Of a stretch of 64,000 nt of DNA, positions 26,512-36,419 are shown piece after piece (position 1 is the first letter of the stretch; each line of letters starts with the position of its first letter). This DNA is from Nostoc sp. CCCryo 231-06 (GTDB lineage: Bacteria > Cyanobacteriota > Cyanobacteriia > Cyanobacteriales > Nostocaceae): positions 1 through 64,000 of the forward strand of contig JAHCSU010000096.1 in the NCBI GenBank assembly GCA_023522315.1, read 5' to 3'. Below the pieces are notes generated by a model that was not told the DNA's origin, made no database searches, and saw only the letters and a list, made by a program, of their open reading frames with translations. Position numbers and translations under genes: made by a program.

Positions 26512-26841
26512 ATGGAAATCACCTTCGCTGACCGCAAACTGCAAAACCTATGCCAACAACAAGACTTAGCGCAAAGAAAATTGGGTGCAAACTGTGCCAA
26601 GAAATTGATAGCCCGATTGGCTGATCTTGCAGCTGTTAGCTGTGTCAAGGAATTATTTGCAGGTCGTCCTCATCCCTTAAAAGGAGATCGTGCAGGTGAA
26701 TTTGCAGTAGACCTAGAAGGTGGTAAACGACTTGTATTTAAGCCAGCTAACGACCCCATCCCCCTTACCGAGGATGAAAGCATTGATTGGTCAAAAGTTA
26801 CTGCTGTTTGTATTGTTTTCATTGGAGATTACCATGACTAA
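26512..26841 (+). CDS. HigB-type toxin (RelE superfamily)
   Basis: A 109-aa protein: MEITFADRKLQNLCQQ, KKLIARLADLAAVSCVKEL, HPLKGDRAGEFAVDLEGGKRLVFKPA and the final VCIVFIGDYHD. This is the family often labelled killer-suppression/HigB-like; the RelE-type ribosome-dependent mRNA endonuclease fold is typical. It comes before the antitoxin gene (toxin first, as in higBA), and its last 8 bases overlap the antitoxin start (ATGACTAA). Confidence 0.8.
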   Translation: MEITFADRKLQNLCQQQDLAQRKLGANCAKKLIARLADLAAVSCVKELFAGRPHPLKGDRAGEFAVDLEGGKRLVFKPANDPIPLTEDESIDWSKVTAVCIVFIGDYHD

Positions 26842-27940
26842 GACAACCCGGCCATTCACTCCAGATTGGGTATCTCCTCCCGGTGATACCATTGCTGATT
26901 TCTTAGAAGAGCGTGATTGGACACAAGTACAGTTAGCAGAGCGATTAGGCTACACCACAAAACATATCAGCCTACTGATCAACGGCAAAGCACCCATCAA
27001 TGAAGAAACAGCCCTGAAGCTAGAACGAGTTTTAGGGAGTACAACAGCATTTTGGCTCAATCGTGAAGCCCAATATCGGGCAGGTTTAGTACGGATAGAA
27101 GAAGAAAACCGCTTAAAGGAGTGGACACCCTGGTTAGATCAGTTACCAGTCAAAGAATTGATGAACCAAGGTGTAATTCCTAAGTGCCGTTTAATTGACA
27201 AGAATAAGCCTGGTTTAGTAAAAAACTTACTGCAATTTTTCGGTGTTGCCTCGCCGGAAGATTGGCAGAATTATTATGCAGGTATGGAAGTTGCTTTTCG
27301 TCGTACACGCGAAGAGCAAAGTGATGTTGGTGCTATTTCCACTTGGTTACGGTTGGGCGAAATAAGAGCAGAACAACTAGAGTGTCCCAAGTACAGTAAA
27401 TCAAAATTTGAAAAGGCTGTGCGGCAAATTCGCACTTTGACAGTGTTACCGTCAGAAGAGTTTGAACCACAGATGCAAAAGTTGTGTTGGGAAGCAGGGG
27501 TTGTGCTTGTTTTAATACCATCAATCAAGAAAGCGCACGTCAGTGGTGTCGCACGGTGGTTAAATCCGCATAAGGCACTGATTCAACTTTCGCTTTACGG
27601 TAAAACCAATGACCGCTTCTGGTTTAATTTTTTCCATGAAGCAGCACATATTTTGCTACATGATAAAGAAAATATTTTTCTTGATGAATGGAATAGTGGG
27701 GAAAGTTTGAAATCGGAGCAGGAACGCCAAGCAGACAAATGGTCGCGGGAATTTTTGCTCCCACCTGAGTATGAGGGGAAATTAACGGAGCTTAAATCTG
27801 AAACTGATGTGATTCATTTTGCGGAACGTATCAGTATTCATCCTGGTATTGTTGTAGGTCGGCTGCAACATGATCATCTAATTGATCAGTCTTGGATGAA
27901 TGGTTTAAAAGTAAATTTACATTTTCAAGGCATAGAATAA
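26834..27940 (+). CDS. HigA-type antitoxin fused to an ImmA/IrrE-like metallopeptidase domain
   Basis: From ATG 26834 the 368-aa protein has an XRE/HigA helix-turn-helix (DFLEERDWTQVQLAERLGYTTKHISLLINGKAPINEETALKLERVLG, about 18-65), a middle region, and a C-terminal ImmA/IrrE zinc peptidase motif FFHEAAHILLHDKENIF (HExxH, about 257-273) with downstream ERQADKWSREFLLP. The track start at 26720 adds 38 unlikely residues. Such proteins repress the TA promoter and neutralise the toxin; the peptidase may allow induced cleavage of a partner. Translationally coupled to the toxin gene. Confidence 0.85.
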   Translation: MTKTTRPFTPDWVSPPGDTIADFLEERDWTQVQLAERLGYTTKHISLLINGKAPINEETALKLERVLGSTTAFWLNREAQYRAGLVRIEEENRLKEWTPWLDQLPVKELMNQGVIPKCRLIDKNKPGLVKNLLQFFGVASPEDWQNYYAGMEVAFRRTREEQSDVGAISTWLRLGEIRAEQLECPKYSKSKFEKAVRQIRTLTVLPSEEFEPQMQKLCWEAGVVLVLIPSIKKAHVSGVARWLNPHKALIQLSLYGKTNDRFWFNFFHEAAHILLHDKENIFLDEWNSGESLKSEQERQADKWSREFLLPPEYEGKLTELKSETDVIHFAERISIHPGIVVGRLQHDHLIDQSWMNGLKVNLHFQGIE

Positions 27941-27948
27941 GTAGACGA

Positions 27949-28055
27949 TATAGCGGTTCCTATTCACATGCGGTACAACATTATATTGCGAAGTGTAAGG
28001 GCACGGCAGTGCCGTGCCCCTACGGGTGTACCTCACGTAAACGAGAAACGTTATA
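27949..28055. mobile_element. MITE-like element, family A copy 3
   Basis: TATAGCGGTTCC at the left, GAGAAACGTTATA at the right, with the inner palindrome GTAAGGGCACGGCA-G-TGCCGTGCCCCTAC. Its sequence closely follows copy 1 at 9407. It starts 9 bases after the stop of the antitoxin gene. Confidence 0.75.
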
Positions 28056-28203
28056 ATACAAACCGATACGTTGAAAATAGTGTGGAAATGTGTGAACTTT
28101 GGTGCGCTAGTAGTTTGTCAAGGCAACTCTTTTTTCTCTAACTCTGTGACCTCTGCACCTCTGTGGTTCGTTCTTTACCCTTCAAACTTCAGTTGAGAGA
28201 CTA

Positions 28204-29172
28204 CTAACGGCAATTTTTACTTTTGGGTAATACAATATTTTGCACAAAGCGATCGCGTCCTGCTGCCTTTGCTTGATACAATGCCCGATCTGCGGCGGAA
28301 ATCATTTCTTCCAAGTCAGAATCTGGCTGAGGAATTTCTGTCGTAAACCCGGCACTCAGGGTTACATAAGGACTAACTTGGGAATTTTTATGAGGAATTG
28401 CTAGTGTGCGGACAGCATGGCAAATGTTGTCGGCAACATGAGCCGCCCCCTCGGTATCTGTGTTAGGTAAAATCACAGCAAATTCTTCCCCACCATAACG
28501 GGCAACTAAATCTCCGGGACGTTTAATAATATCTTTGATAGCTTTAGCAATTTCTTGAAGACAGCGATCGCCTACCCGATGACCATAGGTATCGTTATAT
28601 AATTTAAAGAAATCAACATCGCAAATAATCAGGGAAAGGGGGCATTTATCCCGTTTCATGCGCTGCCATTCTTGGTTAAAATACTCTTCAAACCGTCGGC
28701 GGTTAGCTATTTGAGTTAATCCATCGATAGTAGCTAATCGCTGCAATTCCACATTAACGGCTTCCAGCTTTTGCTGTAACTGAGATTGCTGAATCAAGCG
28801 TTTTACCCGTTGTCGCAAAACTGGCCAGTGGACAGGTTTGGTAATATAGTCCATTGCCCCCACTTCAAATGCACGGTCAACTGACTCTTGATCTTCAAGT
28901 CCTGTAATCATTAAAATTGGAGTATGCTTATTATGATCAAGAAGATCCAATTGAGTGCAACACTCAAACCCATCCATATCTGGCATTAGGGCATCAAGGA
29001 GTACTATATCAGGATGCAATTGCTTAAAAATTTTTATTGCCTCTATGCCATTTTGAGCTTCCGCTATTTGATAGCCTTCCCGCTCCAAGAAATGCCGCAG
29101 TATCAGGCGGATAAAAGGTTCATCATCAACAATTAGAACTAAAGATTGGCTTTCTTGAGCATCAGCTTTCAT
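28204..29172 (-). CDS. Response regulator with diguanylate cyclase output (REC-GGDEF)
   Basis: A 322-aa protein: receiver domain ([18 protein letters not shown]; phosphoacceptor Asp in [14 protein letters not shown]; conserved Lys in DYITKPVHW), short coiled coil ([20 protein letters not shown]), then GGDEF domain ([17 protein letters not shown]; active-site GGEEF in [13 protein letters not shown]). It should make cyclic di-GMP on phosphorylation. The RxxD inhibitory site is not obvious to me. Its ATG overlaps the stop of the hybrid kinase (ATGA), so it is the likely output of that kinase. Confidence 0.9.
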   Translation of the reverse strand: MKADAQESQSLVLIVDDEPFIRLILRHFLEREGYQIAEAQNGIEAIKIFKQLHPDIVLLDALMPDMDGFECCTQLDLLDHNKHTPILMITGLEDQESVDRAFEVGAMDYITKPVHWPVLRQRVKRLIQQSQLQQKLEAVNVELQRLATIDGLTQIANRRRFEEYFNQEWQRMKRDKCPLSLIICDVDFFKLYNDTYGHRVGDRCLQEIAKAIKDIIKRPGDLVARYGGEEFAVILPNTDTEGAAHVADNICHAVRTLAIPHKNSQVSPYVTLSAGFTTEIPQPDSDLEEMISAADRALYQAKAAGRDRFVQNIVLPKSKNCR

Positions 29173-32100
29173 GGTACTTCCTTCGCAAGTTCTTGTTCTA
29201 AGGTAGTTTTAACTTGTTCATATTCCTGATCTAGTTGCGAGAGTAATTCTAAGCTGTTTTCTAACTTACTGCTGCGTCCCTGTGCTTCTAACACCTTGCA
29301 AAGCTGTGCCAGGGCGATCGCTCCCACAGAAGCACTGCTAGACTTAAGTTGGTGGGCTGTGTTCCATAGAGTCTGGGCATCCTGAGTTGTGATAGCAGTG
29401 CTGATATCTTGTACCAGTCTCGGTGCCTCTGTAAGATAACACTCAATCAGTTCAACAAATGCCAGACGATCTCCTCTGAGCATATTCTGCAAGGATTGGA
29501 GAATTTTGGCATTAATTTTGACGCTTTTGAATGTCTGGTTTTGCCCTGACTGTAGGATATATGAGGAAGGTTGCAATTCTAAGCACATCACTTTACCTTG
29601 CTTTCCTCTGGAAGTGAATTCAGAACTTCTTTGGGGTGGGCATTTGCTGAGTGCCTCAGCTAACTCTTCAAGCTGAATCGGTTTGCTAATGTAGTCATCC
29701 ATACCAGCGGCAAGGCAGACTTCGCGATCGCCCCGCATTGCATTGGCAGTTATCGCAATGATATGGGGACGAAAACCCACTCCCCATTCTTGACAGATTC
29801 TCCGAGTTGCTTCTAATCCATCCATTTTGGGCATGTGGACATCCATCAACACTAAGTCATAGGGCTGTTTTTGCAAAGCCTTGAGTACTTCTAGCCCATT
29901 AGTGACGACATCCGCCACATAACCCATTTTCTGGAGCATCAGTAGGGCAACTTTCTGATTGACAATCGTATCTTCTGCTAGAAGAATCCGCAGTGGCAGT
30001 CGATGGGCTAAATGCCGATCAAGCAACGGAAAATGAGAAATACTGGCCGGGATTGGCTGATTTGCCAAAACACGGGTAATAACATCGTAGAGTTGCGACT
30101 GTTTGATCGGTTTGCTCAAAGAGGCAGCAAACTGGACATCATTAAAATCAGAGGAAGTTTCTAGTCTACCCAAAGAGGTCAGAATCACCAAAGGCAGATT
30201 TTGACAACCAGGTTGCTTGCGGATTTGACGAGCTAGGGTTATGCCATCCATTTCCGGTATCTGCATATCTAAAATGGCAATATCAAACTGCATTCCCTTA
30301 GCAAGTTGAGCTAAAGCTTCTTTACCAGATTTGACAGCATAAGCTTGCATCTTCCAAGACTCTGCTTGCAAGGTGAGAATTTGGCGATTGGTGAGATTAT
30401 CATCCACAATCAACAGGCGTTTTCTGGCAAGCTGCACTGGCGAAGTGCTTAATTCAGCTTGCTCTGACACAGCAGCCACTTTAGTAGTAATAGTGAAGTA
30501 GAATGTTGAACCTTGAGAACATTTTCTACTTTCCCATAGAGGTTTAGGATTGCCACCGACAAACCCTTGGCTTTCCACCCAAAGGGTGCCGCCCATCATC
30601 TTAGTGAGCCGTTTACTTATAGCCAGTCCCAATCCTGTGCCGCCATATCGTCGAGTCATGGAGACATCAGCCTGAGTGAAGGGTTGAAATAACCGCTCTA
30701 TTTTCTCTGGTGCGATGCCAATACCTGTATCTTTGATAGCAAATTGAATTTCGTAGAGAAGTTGCGGCTCTCCAACAGGTATAGGGGACTGGGAAGAGGC
30801 ACAGGGGCAAAGGGAAGGGTGCAGAGGAGAGGAATTTTCCTCCTGCTTTCCTTGTCTCCAGTCCCCAATACTTCGGCAAGGCTCAGTACAAGTCCCTAGA
30901 TCAACAGAGAGTAACACTTCTCCATTTTCAGTAAATTTAATAGCATTGTTGAGAAGATTCATCAAGACTTGGCGCAGACGTGTCATATCGCCGATGATCT
31001 GAGTGGGAACTTGCGGCTGGATCAGGTAAGCTAATTCGATATCCTTTTGAGCAGCTTTAGGAGCTAATAGGGAAATAGCCTGCTCCACACAAGCTCTCAA
31101 ATCAAAAGACTGTTCTTCTAATTCCAGTTTGCCCGACTCAATTTTGGAGAAATCTAAAATGTCGTTGATGATGGTGAGCAAAGCATCTCCGCTACTTTGA
31201 ACTGTTTCTACTAAGTCTTGCTGTTGAGGTGTGAGTTCAGTATCCAGCAGTAGATGAGTCATGCCAATAACAGCATTCATTGGAGTCCGAATTTCGTGAC
31301 TCATCATCGCCAAAAACTCACTTTTTGCCCGATTTGCGGCTTCTGCCTGACGTTTTGCCTGCTCCAAGGCAAAGTTTTTCAAGGTAAGTTCTTCACGTTG
31401 GCGGGTTTCTTGTTCCAGTAAGCGAGCCTGTGCTAGAGCAATACCTAGTTGAGCCGCCACTGCTTCTAGTAATTCGATTTCGTCTTGTGTCCACTGGCGA
31501 AAAGAGCTGTACTGATGTAAAGCGATCGCACCATTGGGTTCTCCTTGATAGGAGGTGCGAATTGACAGCATAGACTTCAGCCCCATTTGTCGGCAAATAG
31601 GTTCAGCCGCCTGGAGTAAAGGATCAACGTACACATTGGGAGAAGCGATCGCTATTTCTTGTGCCATCATCTGCTCGGCATGAGGATTATTGGTCATGGG
31701 AACTTCCAATTTCAACATGGAGCAATAACTAGGAAGTGTACTATACTCTGCTACTAAAGGAATTTCGGGTGTGGGGTCGCTAATGGAAGAATAGATCAGA
31801 CAGCGTTCAACTCCAAATGCTTTGCCAATTTGGGTAGCAGCCGTCTCAAATATTTTTCTGCTGTCAAGGCTTTGACGAATTTCCTGAGTAATTTGTTCAA
31901 GTAGTAGAGTTCGATGCAATTGCCGTTGCAGTGCTTCTTTGGCTCGTTTGTTTTCGGTAATGTCGTGATTAATGCCAACAGTGGCAACAGTTTCCCCCTG
32001 TTCATCCTGTAAAGATACTACGGTTGTTTCGCAAATTCCTTGACTGCCGTCTTTGCGAATAAAGTGTATCTCCCCTGACCAGCGTCCTTGCTGTTTGAGC

Positions 32101-33356
32101 CTTTCAATAATTTTGTTGGTCAGCACTGCGGCTTCTTCCGGTTTATGCAAAATACTAGGAGTTTTACCTAAAACCTCTGCTTTGCTATAGCCAAACATGC
32201 TTTCGGCAGCAGAATTCCAGTCAATAATATTTCCAGTTAAATCTGTGATAATTACGCCATCATGCATGTTTTCAAAGGTGAGGGCTTGCAGACGCAGAGT
32301 GGCTTCGGCAAGCTTGCGTAAGCTAATATCTGTCTGAATTCCAATGAAGTGGCTTAACTTCCCATTTTCGTCATGGATAGGAGAAATACTTAATTCATTC
32401 CAGAATAAGGTACCGTCTTTGCGATAGTTGCGGAGAACAACTTTGCAACTTGTTCCAGATTGAATAGATGAGCACAGTTCATTGAGTGCTAGTTGCTGGT
32501 TATCTGTGCGTTGCAAAAATCGACAGTTTTGCGCAATCACATCAGTAGCACTGTAGCCTGTTATTTGCTCAAAAGCTGGGTTGACGTAAATAACTGGATG
32601 ATGGGCGAGTCTAGCATCGGCAATAATAATTCCATTACTGGTAGCAGCAAGTGCCCTCTCTCTCAGTCTCAAGGTTTCTTCAACCAGCTTCAAATCAGTA
32701 ATGTCAAACATAAACCCTCTCAGCATAGTAGGACTTCCTGCTTCCTCAACTACGCTAACGACATCTCGCAGCCAAACAACTCGCCCATCGGCTGCTAACA
32801 TCCGGTATTCCAATTCGTAATTTTCGCACCTAGCAGTTGCTTGTTGGCAAAAACGAAGAGACTTTTCCAAGTCATCTGGATGTAGATGATTAATCCAAAA
32901 ATTTTCTTCGTACCACTCTGCGATCGGATAATTTAGCAAGTCTACCGCTTGCGGCCCTACGTAAACAAATCGCCAAGTTTTTAAGTCTAATTCCCAAGGG
33001 ATGACTTTGACAGTTTCTAGTAACTGTCGCAAACGATTTTCGCTGGTGCGGAGGGAAATTTCTACCTGTTTCTGTTCAAAAATCCTGTGAATTAAATCCT
33101 GATTTTCTGCTTTTATCTGCTGGTTATTTGCTTGTCTATTCAAGGCAAAATAGATTGAGAATGTCAGCGCGACAATAACCAATAACCCTGCAATCAATAC
33201 TAATTGTCTTGATAACCCCAGAGTTTGGATTAAAAGTCTCTGCCAGAGTAAGACTACAGAAATTGACAAGAAAATCCCCAGCAACAGCCCTAGCAATTCT
33301 CGTTTACGGAAAAATTTCACAGCTTTTAACCAGTCATATTGGTGCTGTTTGACCAC
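29169..33356 (-). CDS. Hybrid sensor histidine kinase (2 TM, 3 PAS, GAF, HisKA, HATPase, 2 REC, HPt)
   Basis: A 1395-aa protein. Two membrane helices near residues 20-72, three PAS/PAC units at about 100-475 ([42 protein letters not shown], a LOV-like segment; [26 protein letters not shown]), a GAF domain about 490-650, HisKA with [16 protein letters not shown], HATPase with [18 protein letters not shown] and [13 protein letters not shown], two receivers ([21 protein letters not shown]) and a C-terminal HPt ([14 protein letters not shown]). The second PAS reads NCRFLQ, the cysteine motif of flavin-binding LOV domains, so blue-light sensing is possible. Coupled to a REC-GGDEF gene by a 4-base overlap. 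Confidence 0.9.
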   Translation of the reverse strand: MVKQHQYDWLKAVKFFRKRELLGLLLGIFLSISVVLLWQRLLIQTLGLSRQLVLIAGLLVIVALTFSIYFALNRQANNQQIKAENQDLIHRIFEQKQVEISLRTSENRLRQLLETVKVIPWELDLKTWRFVYVGPQAVDLLNYPIAEWYEENFWINHLHPDDLEKSLRFCQQATARCENYELEYRMLAADGRVVWLRDVVSVVEEAGSPTMLRGFMFDITDLKLVEETLRLRERALAATSNGIIIADARLAHHPVIYVNPAFEQITGYSATDVIAQNCRFLQRTDNQQLALNELCSSIQSGTSCKVVLRNYRKDGTLFWNELSISPIHDENGKLSHFIGIQTDISLRKLAEATLRLQALTFENMHDGVIITDLTGNIIDWNSAAESMFGYSKAEVLGKTPSILHKPEEAAVLTNKIIERLKQQGRWSGEIHFIRKDGSQGICETTVVSLQDEQGETVATVGINHDITENKRAKEALQRQLHRTLLLEQITQEIRQSLDSRKIFETAATQIGKAFGVERCLIYSSISDPTPEIPLVAEYSTLPSYCSMLKLEVPMTNNPHAEQMMAQEIAIASPNVYVDPLLQAAEPICRQMGLKSMLSIRTSYQGEPNGAIALHQYSSFRQWTQDEIELLEAVAAQLGIALAQARLLEQETRQREELTLKNFALEQAKRQAEAANRAKSEFLAMMSHEIRTPMNAVIGMTHLLLDTELTPQQQDLVETVQSSGDALLTIINDILDFSKIESGKLELEEQSFDLRACVEQAISLLAPKAAQKDIELAYLIQPQVPTQIIGDMTRLRQVLMNLLNNAIKFTENGEVLLSVDLGTCTEPCRSIGDWRQGKQEENSSPLHPSLCPCASSQSPIPVGEPQLLYEIQFAIKDTGIGIAPEKIERLFQPFTQADVSMTRRYGGTGLGLAISKRLTKMMGGTLWVESQGFVGGNPKPLWESRKCSQGSTFYFTITTKVAAVSEQAELSTSPVQLARKRLLIVDDNLTNRQILTLQAESWKMQAYAVKSGKEALAQLAKGMQFDIAILDMQIPEMDGITLARQIRKQPGCQNLPLVILTSLGRLETSSDFNDVQFAASLSKPIKQSQLYDVITRVLANQPIPASISHFPLLDRHLAHRLPLRILLAEDTIVNQKVALLMLQKMGYVADVVTNGLEVLKALQKQPYDLVLMDVHMPKMDGLEATRRICQEWGVGFRPHIIAITANAMRGDREVCLAAGMDDYISKPIQLEELAEALSKCPPQRSSEFTSRGKQGKVMCLELQPSSYILQSGQNQTFKSVKINAKILQSLQNMLRGDRLAFVELIECYLTEAPRLVQDISTAITTQDAQTLWNTAHQLKSSSASVGAIALAQLCKVLEAQGRSSKLENSLELLSQLDQEYEQVKTTLEQELAKEVP

Positions 33357-34109
33357 TTATTAACCCTCCAGCACTTTCAGGGCATATTGCGCTAACTTTT
33401 ACTTTTAAGTAATCTCAAATATCAATAGCAAGGGGGCAATTACGGAATTTACTTATAAGTTAGATATTTGGATATAATCTTGTCAGAAAAACTTAATAAT
33501 TTCTGATTATAATTATCTTACCGTTTTTTTGATAGCAGCAAATTGTCCGTACTAGGTTTATCTACGAGACGGACTCGCGATCGCTAAGGTGCCTCTGACG
33601 CAAATAAACTTAAAGTTACTGGTTTACTAACACCCTACGCGCAAAGGCTTACTGGCTCAGAAACTCGGATTTTAAACGTAAAATACAAAGGTCGATATGC
33701 TCGTGACAACATCCAGAATTTTTAACGAATCGCGGAAGTCCCCATCTTCTCTGCGAGACGCTAACGCGAACAAGGTACTCCTAAGATGGGGATTGTGAGC
33801 ACTTCTCTACGAGACGCTGCGCGAACGACAAGCTCAGTGACCACGGGGGATGTTCGCGGAGCGTCACGGAGTGAGGATTGCATCTGGAATTGATTTTTTG
33901 CTTTGCAAAAACAAATTCTGGATGTATGACGAATCCCCATCGCCCTTGGCGTCTCCCCTTGGGAGAGGATTTTCTGGTAAGATACAGAGTGTCTTGACCA
34001 TCAATGCCACAAGCGAAAACCATTAGCTTTCAGGTATATGTTGCAAGAAAACCCAACTCTTGGAGACGCTGCGCGAACGACTTCGCTCAGGGTAAAAGAT
34101 TTGGGTCTT
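33357..34109. other. Gene-free region rich in dispersed GC repeats
   Basis: AT-rich leader of the kinase (33357-33540), then scraps of dispersed repeats: GAGACGCTGCGCGAACGAC occurs at about 33809 and 34060, and a CTCTGCGAGACGCTAACGCGAAC variant at about 33748. The track ORF 33781-34023 is built from these and is not considered a gene. Confidence 0.6.
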
Positions 34110-34224
34110 GGGAACCAGGACTCCTGCCCTTGGAGGGAATGTAAGACTAATAGAGCTACGGAGTAATAGATGGCTATTCCCGATGAATTGGGAAGCCCCG
34201 CTGTAAGACGGCGGGGTAGTTCAC
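34110..34224. mobile_element. Possible right-end remnant of an IS200/IS605-type (TnpB) element
   Basis: The stretch GGAACCAGGACTCCTGCCC ... GATGAATTGGGAAGCCCCGCTGTAAGACGGCGGGGTAGTTCAC ends in a GC-rich hairpin (GCCCCGC/GCGGGG) followed by TAGTTCAC. This is the shape of the structured right end, and of the guide-RNA scaffold, of IS605/IS1341-type elements. No TnpB or TnpA reading frame remains next to it. The call is from remembered patterns. Confidence 0.35.
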
Positions 34225-34229
34225 CTAGA

Positions 34230-34262
34230 AGATCCCCGACTTCTTAAAGAAGTCGGGGATCT
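34230..34262. repeat. Palindrome AGATCCCCGACTTCTT...AAGAAGTCGGGGATCT (left copy)
   Basis: 16-base arms with one base between. It lies downstream of the ABA4-like gene, and a near-identical palindrome lies at 34815-34847 on the gene's other side. There is no U-run on the minus strand, so terminator activity is uncertain. Confidence 0.8.
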
Positions 34263-34268
34263 GGTTTT

Positions 34269-34733
34269 TTACGCTTTTTCTCCTACCGTCACCGTTTCAT
34301 TCTGCTGAAACTTCGGGAAAAATGTCTTAGTAATCCAGTCAGTCAAGATGTGAGAGAGTAATCCCATAGGGCCAGCAAATAAACACAGTGCAAGGGAGTG
34401 AATTGTCCAAATACCTGTTTTTTGCCCTTCCCAATAAATCCAGCGGCCGACGAATAAATCCATCACTAAAAAATGAATCCAACCCGTTGCAGCAGCTGTT
34501 TCATTTGCAAAAAATCTTGCAATATCAGCTAATTGAGGATTCGATAAAGCTTGGGCATTTTCTGGTGTAATACTGTTGATAAACAAATATAAATATGCAC
34601 CAGCTAACAGCAAAAATGGCAAATATGATGACATTATCTGCCGTGTAACTTTCCAGTTTGGCAATAAAATCATCAACGCCCAAAAAGGTAACACAAAAAG
34701 ATTGGCGAAGTTAAAAAGTTGAGAGATCGTCAT
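34269..34733 (-). CDS. ABA4-like membrane protein
   Basis: A 154-aa membrane protein with four helices: LFNFANLFVLPFWALMILLPNW, YLPFLLLAGAYLYLFI, AATGWIHFLVMDLFVGRWIYWEGQKTGI and HSLALCLFAGPMGLLSHIL. The (G)WIHFLxxDLFVGRWI and CLFAGPxGLLxH motifs are those of the ABA4-like (DUF4281) family. Plant ABA4 is needed for neoxanthin formation; in cyanobacteria the role is less clear and probably concerns carotenoids. Bracketed by two identical-type palindromes. Confidence 0.85.
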   Translation of the reverse strand: MTISQLFNFANLFVLPFWALMILLPNWKVTRQIMSSYLPFLLLAGAYLYLFINSITPENAQALSNPQLADIARFFANETAAATGWIHFLVMDLFVGRWIYWEGQKTGIWTIHSLALCLFAGPMGLLSHILTDWITKTFFPKFQQNETVTVGEKA

Positions 34734-34814
34734 ATTTTTATAAGGTGAAAATTTTTCAGTTATTGTTTGTTTTGAATTAACTAATTATTCATAACTCGTA
34801 AATCTTAGCATTAT

Positions 34815-34847
34815 AGATCCCCGACTTCTTTGAGAAGTCGGGGATCT
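34815..34847. repeat. Palindrome AGATCCCCGACTTCT...AGAAGTCGGGGATCT (right copy)
   Basis: 15-base arms around TTG, 9 bases downstream of the CobW-type gene's stop. Same sequence as the palindrome at 34230. Confidence 0.8.
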
Positions 34848-34855
34848 GGGTATAC

Positions 34856-35896
34856 TTATAAAGCTACAAGTTGCGATTCGATTTCTGAAGATTTCAAATC
34901 ACGTCCGATGAAAACTAAGCGGGTTTGCCTAGCCTCTTCGGGTTTCCAGGGGCGATCGTAAAATTTATCAAATCGGGTTCCCACACCTTGCATGACTAGG
35001 CGCATGGATTTATTTGGCACTGCTACAAAGCCTTTAATTCGGTAAATTTCTTGTTCTTGTGCTAATTTCTCTAACTGCTGTTGCAGCTTTTCTGGGTCAA
35101 ATGTACGATCCAAAATTAAATTAGTTGAGATAATTTCTTCGTCGTGATTGTGGTCTTCTTCTGTATCGTGATGACTAGGACGAGAATCTAAATTGTCTTC
35201 GACTGCGGCTTGGAATCCTAATAATATAGATGCGTCTAGTTGAGAACGATCGCTCTCGACAATCTTCACCACTCTGGGCAATTCTTGCTTAATCAATTCC
35301 TCAACTCTCGCTTTTGTCTCGGCATCCACCAAGTCAATTTTATTCAACACCACCAAGTCTGCACAAGCAAGTTGGTCTTCAAACAGTTCTTGCAAGGGTG
35401 TTTCATGTTCTAGATTATCATCTGCTTGTCGTTGGGCTGCGATCGCATCTGGATCACTAGCAAATGTCCCTGCTGCTACCGCCGCACAATCTACCACGGT
35501 AATTACAGCATCCACAGTGGCGGCGTTGCGAATTTCTTGCCAGCGAAAAGCCTTTACCAATGGTTTTGGCAAGGCTAAACCAGAGGTTTCAATCAAAATG
35601 CAGTCGATGCTATCTCGCCGCTTGATTAACTCTTGCATCGTTGGGTAAAATTCTTCCTGTACGGTGCAGCATAAGCAGCCGTTGGTTAATTCAAAGATAT
35701 TAGTGTCGCCCTCACCATCTTCCGGGCAAACTTGACAAGACTTTAACAATTCGCCATCAATACCTAGTTCGCCAAATTCATTGACTAAAACGGCAATGCG
35801 GCGGCCTTGGTTGTTTTGTAGCAGGTGGCGAATTAGGCTGGTTTTTCCACTACCTAAGAAGCCTGTAATCACTGTGACAGGAATTTTCGTAGCCAT
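34856..35896 (-). CDS. cobW: CobW-type G3E GTPase / metallochaperone
   Basis: The 346-aa protein has Walker A TGFLGSGKTSL (about 11-20), the metal motif NGCLCCTV (CxCC, about 72-79), the E-T-SG switch CILIETSGLALP, NKID for guanine recognition (about 183-186), and a His/Asp/Glu-rich loop (HHDTEEDHNHDEE) before a C-terminal CobW_C domain. COG0523 G3E proteins deliver Zn, Co or Ni to targets; CobW itself is tied to cobalamin synthesis. The His loop favours metal binding. The exact metal is not given by the sequence, and the symbol reflects the family name. No corrinoid gene is adjacent; the adenosyltransferase is 9 kb away. Confidence 0.85.
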   Translation of the reverse strand: MATKIPVTVITGFLGSGKTSLIRHLLQNNQGRRIAVLVNEFGELGIDGELLKSCQVCPEDGEGDTNIFELTNGCLCCTVQEEFYPTMQELIKRRDSIDCILIETSGLALPKPLVKAFRWQEIRNAATVDAVITVVDCAAVAAGTFASDPDAIAAQRQADDNLEHETPLQELFEDQLACADLVVLNKIDLVDAETKARVEELIKQELPRVVKIVESDRSQLDASILLGFQAAVEDNLDSRPSHHDTEEDHNHDEEIISTNLILDRTFDPEKLQQQLEKLAQEQEIYRIKGFVAVPNKSMRLVMQGVGTRFDKFYDRPWKPEEARQTRLVFIGRDLKSSEIESQLVAL

Positions 35897-36106
35897 ATTT
35901 TTGCCTGATTTACTCAGTATAAGAAGTTTTACAAGTTACAAACTTAAATACTGAGATTAAGCTTGGTGTGAAGATTGACTTAGTTATTTTAAGCTGAAAG
36001 TCTATGGTAAGCCTGAAAATTTTGGCGCTACTGTTGAGTTTAGGTTTAGCTGAGATATTGCACTTGCCCAATCTCCTGCCAAAGAATAAATTCTCTGTCT
36101 AATAGC

Positions 36107-36201
36107 TTAAGTCCACTTAAGTGGACTTAAATCCATGCGATCAACGAGTTTAGTCCTCTTGAGAGGACTTTCGCTATTAGCCATAGGTTTCTAACCTATG
36201 G
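36107..36201. repeat. Cluster of three hairpins upstream of the CobW-type gene
   Basis: In order: the perfect 24-base palindrome TTAAGTCCACTTAAGTGGACTTAA (36107-36130), AGTCCTCT-TG-AGAGGACT (36152-36169), and CCATAGGTT-TCT-AACCTATGG (36181-36201). There is no ORF in 35897-36419, which also holds an AGGGGCAAT/ATTGCCCCT inverted repeat at 36249-36309. This is probably a dispersed structured repeat. Confidence 0.75.
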
Positions 36202-36419
36202 CGAGTTGTGAAACTGGTGTAATATCTGAGTTTTATTAAACATAATTGAGGGGCAATCTCCCCATGCTTGCTTTCACCAATAAAAAGCAGTCACAAGGCT
36301 ATTGCCCCTAAATATTTTGAGCGTCGATCGCTCTTTCCCCAGAAACACCTATGAATTATCCTTCATTAGGGTATCTGAACTTATGACTACACACACCATA
36401 CTCCGCAATCTCAACAGAG

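Noticed and set aside
33781-34023. 80-aa minus-strand ORF
   Set aside because: Composed of dispersed GC-rich repeat fragments, with no family-like sequence.
35897-36106. Possible cobalamin riboswitch upstream of the CobW-type gene
   Set aside because: I could not find a B12-box-like sequence or the expected multi-stem layout; only the three simple hairpins are clear.
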